A stretch of DNA of 14,509 nt from Chloroflexota bacterium (GTDB lineage Bacteria; Chloroflexota; Anaerolineae; Anaerolineales; Villigracilaceae), in contig JACPVB010000091.1 of the NCBI GenBank assembly GCA_016191985.1, positions 1 to 14,509 of the forward strand, written 5' to 3'. Position numbers and translations under genes: made by a program. Each line of letters starts with the position of its first letter. Position 1 is the first letter of the stretch. The notes beneath the pieces were generated by a model that had not been told where the DNA came from, searched no databases, and worked only from the letters and a program-made list of their open reading frames with translations. This document shows positions 6,286 to 11,997 of the stretch, in pieces.

Positions 6286-8697
6286 ATGCCCAGAAAAAAG
6301 GGTTCTATTGCACTACCCCTAGAGAAAGAAGAAATCATAAAGGATTATCGCCTGGCATATCAAAGCAGGCAGGCTTCGCTGATCGGCAGGCGCGAGGTCC
6401 TTAGCGGTAAGGCAAAGTTCGGTATTTTCGGCGACGGCAAAGAGATTGCCCAGCTCGCCATCGCTCGAACCTTCCAAAAAGGGGACTGGCGTTCTGGATA
6501 TTATCGAGATCAAACCTGGATGTTCATGCTTGGCGTGATGAGCATCCAGGAATTTTTTGCCCAGTTGTATGCGCATGGGGATATCACCTACGACCCCGCC
6601 AGCGGTGGACGTCAGATGAACGCGCACTTTGCCACACGTCTTTTGTATCCAAACGGCTCATGGCGTCCGCAAACCCAGCTTTACAACACCGCTTCGGATG
6701 TCTCCCCCACCGGCGCGCAGATGCCGCGCGCGGTTGGGCTTGCGTATGCGTCGGTGATTTATCGCAAGGTGAAGGAACTGCAAGACCAAAAGGATTTTTC
6801 AAACAACGGCGATGAAGTCACATTTGCAACCATCGGCAACGCCTCGACCGCCGAAGGTCTGTTTTGGGAAGCGGTCAATGCCATTGGCGTGCTCAAAGCG
6901 CCCGCCGTCATCACGATCTATGATGATGGCTACGGCATTTCCGTCCCCAATCAATTTCAGATGGTCAAGGAAAATATCGGCACGATCTTAAGTGGGTTCC
7001 AGCGCGACCCCTGTCCCGATGAAGACTGTATGCGCGGCTACGACCTTTACACCGTCCGCGCGTGGGATTATCCCGCTTTGTTTGAAACTTATCAAACCGC
7101 CGCCGCCATCGCGCGCGAGTATCACATCCCTGCGTTGGTGCATGTCATTGACGTGACCCAACCCCAGGGTCACTCCACATCGGGCAGTCACGAGCGATAC
7201 AAATCTCCCGAGCGACTCAAATGGGAAGAGGAATTCGACGGACTTAAGAAAATGCGTGAATGGCTGATAAGCAGCCGCCTCATCTCCGCGCCCGAGCTTG
7301 ATACTGCTGAAAAAGCAGATTACGAAGCTGTGGAAGGATTCCGCAAAGCCGCATGGGATGCCTACCTCTCCCCCATCAGTGACGAACGCAATCAGGTCAT
7401 GGACATGCTCGAAGAGATCGCAAGCTCATCGAACCATGCGTCAGAGTTGAAAATGCTCAAGGACCGGCTGGCAAGCCTCCCGTCGTATACGAGGCGTGAC
7501 ATCCACACGATTGCGCATGAGGCGTTGAGAATGCTCAGGGATGAGTCGAATCCATCCAAGCAGGTTTTAGTCGCGTGGGTGCATGAATACAACAAAGTGA
7601 ATATCGAAAGATACAGCTCGCACTTGTATTCGGGCACGGCCATGAAGGTGGACGAAGTGCAGCCCGTGTATGCGGATTCTTCGCCAACGATGTTCGGCTT
7701 TGAAGTGGTCAATGCCGCGTTCGATGCCGCGCTGGCGCGTGAACCGAGGCTGATTGCATTTGGTGAAGACGTGGGCAAGCTCGGCGACGTGAACCAGGGC
7801 TTCAAAGGGATGCAGGAAAAATATGGCGAATTCCGCGTGACCGATACGGGCATTCGGGAAACGACGATTTTGGGTCAGGCCATCGGCATGGCCATGCGCG
7901 GACTGCGCCCCATCGCCGAGATACAATATCTTGATTATGTTTTGTATGCAATCCAAACGATGAGCGACGACCTGGCGTCCCTGCACTGGCGCACCGCTGG
8001 CGGACAAAAAGCCCCCGTCATCGTGCGCACGCGCGGACATCGGCTCGAAGGCATCTGGCATGCTGGCTCGCCGATGTCTGGTATTTTGAATCTGGTGCGC
8101 GGCATGTATGTCCTCGTTCCGCGTGATATGACCCGCGCCGCTGGCTTTTACAATACTCTCTTAAAATCCGACGAACCCGCGATTGTTGTGGAAGTGTTGA
8201 ATGGCTATCGCGTGAAAGAACGCCTGCCCGAAAATATAGGTGAAATTACCCTGCCATTGGGCGTGCCTGAAACCATCCGCGCAGGCAAGGATGTGACTGT
8301 GGTCACCTACGGCGCTTGCTGCCGTATCGTTCTCGACGCCGCGGATAAATTAAACAAGGTCGGGATCGATATTGAAGTGATCGATGTGCAATCGCTTATG
8401 CCATTTGACATCCACGGAAAGATCGTCGAATCCCTTAAAAAGACTTCGCGTGTTCTGTTTGTAGATGAAGACGTCCCAGGCGGAGCAACAGCCTACATGA
8501 TGCAGGAAGTCATCGAAAAGCAGGGCGGTTATTTCCATTTGGATTCCCCCGCGAGAACGCTCTCTGCCAAAGCCCATCGTCCCGCATATGGGAGTGATGG
8601 CGATTACTGGTCAAAGCCCAATACGGAGACGGTTTTCGATGCGGTGTATGAAATGATGAATGAAGTGGATCCGAATCGGTTCCCGATGTTTAAGTGA
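6286..8697 (+). CDS. Fused E1 alpha/beta 2-oxoacid dehydrogenase (pyruvate or branched-chain)
   Basis: An 803-residue thiamine-diphosphate enzyme that decarboxylates a 2-oxoacid and acylates the lipoyl group of E2. Residues about 20-370 are the alpha-type ThDP/Mg half. In place of the usual GDG...NN motif it has G184-N185-A186 STAEGLFWEAVNAIGV and D213-D214-GYGIS. This variant is typical of the E1 subfamily annotated as 2-oxoisovalerate dehydrogenase-like. Residues about 370-465 are a helical linker. Residues about 470-800 are the beta (transketolase-like) half, starting near FGEDVG (493-497), with LGQAIGMAMRGLRPIAEIQ and the VDEDVPGGATAYM segment of the C-terminal domain. Fused length near 800 is normal for this type, whereas classical E1 alpha and beta are separate. 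E2 lies downstream in the same operon and E3 nearby. Whether pyruvate or branched-chain oxoacids are the substrate cannot be settled from sequence. Confidence 0.93.
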   Translation: MPRKKGSIALPLEKEEIIKDYRLAYQSRQASLIGRREVLSGKAKFGIFGDGKEIAQLAIARTFQKGDWRSGYYRDQTWMFMLGVMSIQEFFAQLYAHGDITYDPASGGRQMNAHFATRLLYPNGSWRPQTQLYNTASDVSPTGAQMPRAVGLAYASVIYRKVKELQDQKDFSNNGDEVTFATIGNASTAEGLFWEAVNAIGVLKAPAVITIYDDGYGISVPNQFQMVKENIGTILSGFQRDPCPDEDCMRGYDLYTVRAWDYPALFETYQTAAAIAREYHIPALVHVIDVTQPQGHSTSGSHERYKSPERLKWEEEFDGLKKMREWLISSRLISAPELDTAEKADYEAVEGFRKAAWDAYLSPISDERNQVMDMLEEIASSSNHASELKMLKDRLASLPSYTRRDIHTIAHEALRMLRDESNPSKQVLVAWVHEYNKVNIERYSSHLYSGTAMKVDEVQPVYADSSPTMFGFEVVNAAFDAALAREPRLIAFGEDVGKLGDVNQGFKGMQEKYGEFRVTDTGIRETTILGQAIGMAMRGLRPIAEIQYLDYVLYAIQTMSDDLASLHWRTAGGQKAPVIVRTRGHRLEGIWHAGSPMSGILNLVRGMYVLVPRDMTRAAGFYNTLLKSDEPAIVVEVLNGYRVKERLPENIGEITLPLGVPETIRAGKDVTVVTYGACCRIVLDAADKLNKVGIDIEVIDVQSLMPFDIHGKIVESLKKTSRVLFVDEDVPGGATAYMMQEVIEKQGGYFHLDSPARTLSAKAHRPAYGSDGDYWSKPNTETVFDAVYEMMNEVDPNRFPMFK

Positions 8698-8748
8698 AGA
8701 GTGATCAGTCATCAGTGAGCAGTAATCAGTGAGCAGTGAGAAGTAGAG
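8693..8748 (+). repeat. Heptamer array, left arm of the S23 cassette
   Basis: Eight degenerate 7-bp units with consensus AGTGATC/AGTGAGC run without gaps from the E1 stop codon (TGA 8695-8697 lies in the first unit) to the Shine-Dalgarno region of the S23-type gene. Positions 8700-8730 match the reverse complement of 9193-9223 at 27 of 31 positions, counted by eye. In RNA, two of the four differences would be G-U pairs. Confidence 0.85.
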
Positions 8749-8756
8749 GAATAATC

Positions 8757-9197
8757 ATGAGTGGCTTACAACATGCCCAGAGTTTCAAGGATTTGATCGT
8801 TTACAAAAAGAGTCGCCAGTTGCAACAGGAAATTTATGATCTTACTTTGTCATTTCCAAAGGATGAGCAATTTTCATTGACAAGCCAAATCCGACGCTCG
8901 TCGCGCTCCATCGGCTCGAACCTCGCCGAGGCCTGGGCAAAACGCAGGTACGAAAAACACTTTCTCAGCAAACTCACTGATTCGGACGGGGAGCAAAATG
9001 AAACACAACATTGGATCGAAACTGCGCTGGCGTGCAAGTATATTAACCAACAGACCAGCGTCCAACTCACTCAAAAATGCCTTGAAATCGGACGCATGTT
9101 GGGCGGCATGATGGACAAAGCCGATCTTTTCTGCGGTGAACCCTCACGCACAGTCCGCGACGAGGCGGCAGAATACATTATCTCAACCGACAACTGA
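8757..9197 (+). CDS. Four-helix-bundle protein, S23/23S rRNA-intervening-sequence family
   Basis: A 146-residue protein with the S23-family signature: a SFKDLIVYKKSRQLQQEIYDLT opening helix, FPKDEQFSLTSQIRRSSRSIGSNLAEAW, then RYEKHFLSKLTDSDGEQNETQHWIETAL and a final helix LTQKCLEIGRMLGGMM. The second half fits the subgroup with AEAWAKRRYEKHF. Relatives include proteins encoded in excised 23S rRNA intervening sequences and the DGR accessory protein Avd. They bind nucleic acid through basic surfaces, but their cellular role is poorly known. ATG 8757 is chosen over the in-frame GTG at 8736 because AGAGGA (8745-8750) is correctly spaced and the GTG lies inside the heptamer array. It interrupts an E1-E2 operon and has no metabolic tie to it. 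Inverted heptamer arrays on both sides suggest it arrived as a unit. Confidence 0.9.
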   Translation: MSGLQHAQSFKDLIVYKKSRQLQQEIYDLTLSFPKDEQFSLTSQIRRSSRSIGSNLAEAWAKRRYEKHFLSKLTDSDGEQNETQHWIETALACKYINQQTSVQLTQKCLEIGRMLGGMMDKADLFCGEPSRTVRDEAAEYIISTDN

Positions 9198-9241
9198 TCA
9201 CTGTTTACTGATAACTGATCACTGGTCACTGATAACTGGAG
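9193..9241 (+). repeat. Heptamer array, right arm of the S23 cassette
   Basis: Seven consecutive degenerate 7-bp units, consensus ACTGATC/ACTGATA, in inverted orientation relative to the left arm. The array includes the S23-type gene's stop codon (TGA 9195-9197), and its last unit supplies the GGAG Shine-Dalgarno of the E2 gene (9238-9241). Confidence 0.85.
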
Positions 9242-9246
9242 AAACC

Positions 9247-10458
9247 ATGGCAACAAAAGTTTTAGTTCCAAGACTCGGCGAAGGCGTGGACGAAGTCACG
9301 GTCACAAAATGGCTAAAGCAGGTTGGCGATTCGATTAAAGAATTGGAACCTCTGCTCGAAGTCAACACCGATAAAGTGGACACCGAAATCCCCGCGCCCG
9401 CAACGGGAACGGTCTTGAAGATCATTGCACAGGAAGGAATCGCTGCGAAAGTGGGAGAATTGTTGGCGATCATCGGTCAGCCTGGGGAAAGCGTGGAAGA
9501 TGTAAGCGCCAAAGGGATAGAAGCGCCAAGCGCTCCCGAAAAACGCGAAACGCAAACGGCTGCGCCAATTACGCATCACGCATCACGCATCACGGATTTG
9601 GGCTTCATCTCCCCTGTCGTCGCAAAGATCGCCGCCGAGCATGGCGTGGACTTGTCACAAGTATCAGGCACAGGATTAAATGGACGGATCACGAAGAATG
9701 ATGTGTTGAACTTCGTGGAAAGTGGAAAGTCAGTTTCAGTTCCTGCCCCGCGTCCCACGCAACACGCAACACCCATTGCTGGCGACCAACTCATCAAGCA
9801 CTCCACCATTCGCAAGCAAATCGCCACACACATGGTTGAGTCCAAACATACGTCACCGCATGTGTTGACCGTGATGGAAGCGGACATGAGCAAGGTGGCG
9901 AAACACCGTTCCGCGAACAAAGCCGCTTTCGAGCGTGATGGAGTCAACCTCACGTTCACGGCATATTTCATGATGGGGATCGTGGCGGGGCTGAAAGCCT
10001 TCCCACAGGCCAATTCCTCGTGGACAGATGAAGGGTTGCTGGTTCACAAAAAAATCAACATCGGCATGGCAGTTTCTCTCGGCGAAGAGGGCTTGATCGT
10101 GCCCGTCATAAAAGATGCGGACAATTTATCTTTGCTGGCAATGGCGCGCTCAGTCAATGACCTGGCTGCACGCTCCCGAAATAAAAAACTACAGCCCGAT
10201 GATGTGAAGGGCGGGACGTTCACACTGACCAATCATGGCGTGAGCGGTTCGCTCTTTGCCTTCCCCGTCATCAATCAACCGCAAGCTGGAATCCTGGGAG
10301 TCGGAGCGATGCAAAAACGTGTGGTCGTCATAGATGACGCGATTGCGATTCGCCCGATGGTGTACATGTCCTTTGTGTTCGATCACCGCATCCTCGATGG
10401 CGCATCCGCGGATTGGTTTTTGGCAAAGGTGAAAGACACATTGGAGAATTGGGGGTAG
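9247..10458 (+). CDS. Dihydrolipoamide acyltransferase, E2 of the 2-oxoacid dehydrogenase complex
   Basis: A 403-residue E2 core protein with one lipoyl domain (about 1-78), lipoyl lysine K43 in the NTDKVDTEI turn. A peripheral-subunit-binding domain follows at about 120-158 (FISPVVAKIAAEHGVDL...GRITKNDV), then the catalytic CAT-like domain (about 180-403) with the active-site motif H380-R-I-L-D384-G. It transfers the acyl group from E1 to coenzyme A and forms the multimeric core of the complex. The start is ATG 9247, with GGAG five bases upstream. Longer frames reach back into the repeat array and the S23 gene and add a non-homologous tail. Both interdomain linkers contain tandem heptamers and, instead of an ordinary Ala/Pro linker, encode His/Ser/Arg- and Pro/Thr-containing stretches. 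Acetyl, branched-chain or succinyl specificity is not readable. Confidence 0.94.
   Translation: MATKVLVPRLGEGVDEVTVTKWLKQVGDSIKELEPLLEVNTDKVDTEIPAPATGTVLKIIAQEGIAAKVGELLAIIGQPGESVEDVSAKGIEAPSAPEKRETQTAAPITHHASRITDLGFISPVVAKIAAEHGVDLSQVSGTGLNGRITKNDVLNFVESGKSVSVPAPRPTQHATPIAGDQLIKHSTIRKQIATHMVESKHTSPHVLTVMEADMSKVAKHRSANKAAFERDGVNLTFTAYFMMGIVAGLKAFPQANSSWTDEGLLVHKKINIGMAVSLGEEGLIVPVIKDADNLSLLAMARSVNDLAARSRNKKLQPDDVKGGTFTLTNHGVSGSLFAFPVINQPQAGILGVGAMQKRVVVIDDAIAIRPMVYMSFVFDHRILDGASADWFLAKVKDTLENWG
9571..9594 (+). repeat. In-frame tandem heptamer in E2 linker 1
   Basis: ACGCATC occurs three times in tandem, plus ACG, inside the coding region between the lipoyl and subunit-binding domains. Three copies add 21 bases, so the frame is kept. 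The encoded stretch is THHASRIT. Confidence 0.85.
9757..9770 (+). repeat. In-frame tandem heptamer in E2 linker 2
   Basis: ACGCAAC occurs twice in tandem, encoding part of RPTQHATP between the subunit-binding and catalytic domains. A second doublet, GTGGAAA twice at 9715-9728, lies at the start of the same linker. Confidence 0.7.
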
Positions 10459-10460
10459 GA

Positions 10461-10505
10461 GTTTCAGGTTCCAAGTGTCAGGTTCCAGGTATCAGGTTTT
10501 GAAAC
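10461..10505 (+). repeat. Heptamer array after E2
   Basis: About six 7-bp units, consensus GTTYCAG, start three bases after the E2 stop codon and end just before the next gene's Shine-Dalgarno. The ends GTTTCA (10461-10466) and TGAAAC (10500-10505) are inverted. Its unit sequence differs from the arrays around the S23-type gene, but period and placement are the same. Confidence 0.8.
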
Positions 10506-10517
10506 AAAAGGATTCGT

Positions 10518-10994
10518 ATGGCAGATAAACAGAAAGACAGTCCGAACATCAATAAAAATATCCACCCGCCGTTTGTGGCGTTGTTTTACATTGCTGTGGC
10601 GATGGTGCTGCAGAGATTTATCCCGATCCCATTCGAGGTCCCTGTGGCTGGAAGATACATTGGCCTCGGCATGACCTTCATCGGATTCATGCTCGGCGTA
10701 GGCGCGTTCATCGAATTCCGAAAAGCGCGGACGACGCTTGACCCGCACGGCTCGGTCAAGGCACTGGTGACAGGCGGCATTTATCGCTTCACGCGCAACC
10801 CGATCTATCTGGGATTCTTTCTAATGGTCGTCGGCTTTCCGCTCAACTATGGCTCGTTATGGGGAATTGTCGCCGCGCCGCTTTATATCACCACGATGAG
10901 TCGGCTGGTGATCGAGAAGGAAGAAGCCTATCTGGAGAAAAAATTCAAAGGGCAGTACACAGGCTACAGGTCCAGAGTGAGGCGCTGGCTATAG
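10518..10994 (+). CDS. ICMT/phospholipid-methyltransferase-like membrane methyltransferase
   Basis: A 158-residue integral membrane protein with about four hydrophobic segments (17-34, 47-66, 95-109, 112-131). The C-terminal half has the family signature GGIYRFTRNPIYLGFF (R93-N94-P95), then VIEKEEAYLEKKFKGQYTGYRSRVRRWL. Conserved Arg, Glu and Tyr residues there form the SAM site in isoprenylcysteine carboxyl methyltransferase-like proteins. Bacterial members rarely have a known substrate, and none is implied here. The start follows AAAGGA (10507-10512) by five bases. It is the last gene of the E1-S23-E2 transcript unit by spacing (59 bases), with no promoter seen in the gap, but no functional tie to the dehydrogenase is evident. 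Confidence 0.85.
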   Translation: MADKQKDSPNINKNIHPPFVALFYIAVAMVLQRFIPIPFEVPVAGRYIGLGMTFIGFMLGVGAFIEFRKARTTLDPHGSVKALVTGGIYRFTRNPIYLGFFLMVVGFPLNYGSLWGIVAAPLYITTMSRLVIEKEEAYLEKKFKGQYTGYRSRVRRWL

Positions 10995-11009
10995 GTGCGA
11001 CGCACTCCC

Positions 11010-11035
11010 AGGCGGCGAAGAGTCGCCTTTTTATT
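11010..11035 (+). terminator. Intrinsic terminator after the methyltransferase gene
   Basis: AGGCG (11010-11014) pairs with CGCCT (11024-11028), followed by TTTTTATTTT. The stem is short, but the T-run and the position before a new promoter support termination of the dehydrogenase operon here. Confidence 0.6.
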
Positions 11036-11060
11036 TTCATTATTTTTAGAACATATTTTC

Positions 11061-11069
11061 TGGTAAAAT
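11061..11069 (+). promoter_or_regulatory. Extended -10 promoter of the dienelactone-hydrolase-like gene
   Basis: TGGTAAAAT matches TGnTAtAAT with one change. No -35 is recognisable. AAGGAG (11076-11081) follows closely, so the leader would be very short (about 12 bases). Confidence 0.5.
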
Positions 11070-11087
11070 GTCAAAAAGGAGATTGCC

Positions 11088-11741
11088 ATGTCCACTTCAT
11101 CTGAAATTCAATTAAGTGTGAACGATAAAAAGGTCAATGCCTATCTTGCGAACGGCGGCGGGCCTGGAATTTTAATGTTACATGCCTGGTGGGGATTGAA
11201 GCCATTCTTCAAACAATTCTGTGATCGTCTCGCGGAGCAGGGATTTACCGTTTTAGCGCCCGACCTGCGGGATGGTCAGATTGCAAAAACCATCGATGAA
11301 GCCAAAGCCTTGATGGAAAAGAGCGACAGTCAGTTTATCGGCGATACGGTAATGGCGGCAAAAGATCATCTGCGTGGCATGGTCACAGGCAAGATTGGCG
11401 CGGTAGGGTTTTCGATGGGAGCGGCGTGGGCGTTGATCGCGGCATCCTATAAGCCTGAGCAATTTGCGGCAATCGTTCTCTTTTATGGCAACGAAGGCGT
11501 GGACTATGGAAAGATCACCGCCAAAGTAATGGGACATTACTGCGAAGAAGACGAATGGGAGCCGAACGAGTACGTGGATAATACCTTCGCAGAATTCAAA
11601 AAGGCGGGCGTGGATGCGACGCGTCATATCTACCCGGGAGTTGCTCATTGGTTCATGGAAGATGACCGCCCCGAATACGACTCCGCTGCCGCGCAACTGG
11701 CATGGGATCGGACGGTGGAATTTTTACGTGCAACACTGTAA
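11088..11741 (+). CDS. Dienelactone hydrolase family alpha/beta hydrolase
   Basis: A 217-residue cytoplasmic alpha/beta hydrolase. The early strand and oxyanion region are GILMLHAWWGLKPFF. The nucleophile elbow is G107-F-S109-M-G. The likely acid is D155 (CEEDEW) and the catalytic His is H187 (PGVAHWFM). True dienelactone hydrolases of chlorocatechol breakdown use Cys in GxCxG; serine here and the lack of catechol-pathway neighbours make that exact reaction unlikely. A carboxylesterase of unknown substrate is the safer reading. It has its own Shine-Dalgarno AAGGAG and promoter and is probably transcribed alone. The last two bases of its codon for L217, together with the stop codon, lie at or in the outer arm of an inverted-repeat element, which may have replaced the original 3' end. 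Confidence 0.9.
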   Translation: MSTSSEIQLSVNDKKVNAYLANGGGPGILMLHAWWGLKPFFKQFCDRLAEQGFTVLAPDLRDGQIAKTIDEAKALMEKSDSQFIGDTVMAAKDHLRGMVTGKIGAVGFSMGAAWALIAASYKPEQFAAIVLFYGNEGVDYGKITAKVMGHYCEEDEWEPNEYVDNTFAEFKKAGVDATRHIYPGVAHWFMEDDRPEYDSAAAQLAWDRTVEFLRATL

Positions 11742-11933
11742 AACAAGTCTATTGTAATTTTACAAATTAATCTAGCAATAAAATCTTTCGCGCTGAGCGG
11801 AGCGTCCTTCGACTGCGTTCGTCGCAGCGAGCGCTCCTCACTCCGCTCAGAACGAATCACCTCTGGAAAAGAGCGCAGTCGAAGCGCAGGGATTGCTAGG
11901 TTTAATTGTTAATCTGCAATAGACTTGTTTTAC
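11738..11933. mobile_element. 196-bp MITE-like inverted-repeat element
   Basis: The outer 17 bp are perfect inverted repeats (GTAAAACAAGTCTATTG at 11738-11754, complement at 11917-11933). A second pair further in is CTAGCAAT (11772-11779) with ATTGCTAG (11892-11899). The GC-rich centre has two more pairs that cross rather than nest: CTGAGCGGAG (11793-11802) with CTCCGCTCAG (11841-11850), and CTTCGACTGCG (11807-11817) with CGCAGTCGAAG (11874-11884). No transposase or flanking duplication is seen. The left end contains the stop codon of the hydrolase gene; the right end stops about 20 bases before the E3 promoter. Confidence 0.75.
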
Positions 11934-11941
11934 GAAATGCA

Positions 11942-11977
11942 AAAAAGGTTAAGGGTATAATCGCCCTTAACCTTTTT
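11942..11977 (+). promoter_or_regulatory. E3 promoter embedded in a perfect 14-bp palindrome
   Basis: AAAAAGGTTAAGGG (11942-11955) and CCCTTAACCTTTTT (11964-11977) are perfect inverted repeats. The 8-base centre begins with TATAAT (11956-11961), a perfect -10. The structure also fits an intrinsic terminator on either strand. It may end hydrolase-gene transcripts and serve as an operator over the E3 promoter. No -35 was found at normal spacing. Confidence 0.6.
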
Positions 11978-11997
11978 ATTTTAGGAGAATATTTTCC

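Noticed and set aside
8736..8756. GTG start seven codons upstream for the S23-type protein
   Set aside because: It lies in the heptamer array, and the ATG at 8757 has a well-spaced AGAGGA.
8757..9197. Diversity-generating retroelement accessory gene (Avd)
   Set aside because: No reverse transcriptase, template repeat or variable gene is in the window; the S23-type match is sufficient.
8693..9241. CRISPR array or phage attachment site
   Set aside because: Units are contiguous 7-mers without spacers, no Cas or integrase gene is near, and the arms are inverted rather than direct repeats.
9136..9246. Longer N-terminus for E2
   Set aside because: The extra 37 residues are translated from the end of the S23 gene and the repeat array, and the lipoyl domain begins right at ATG 9247.
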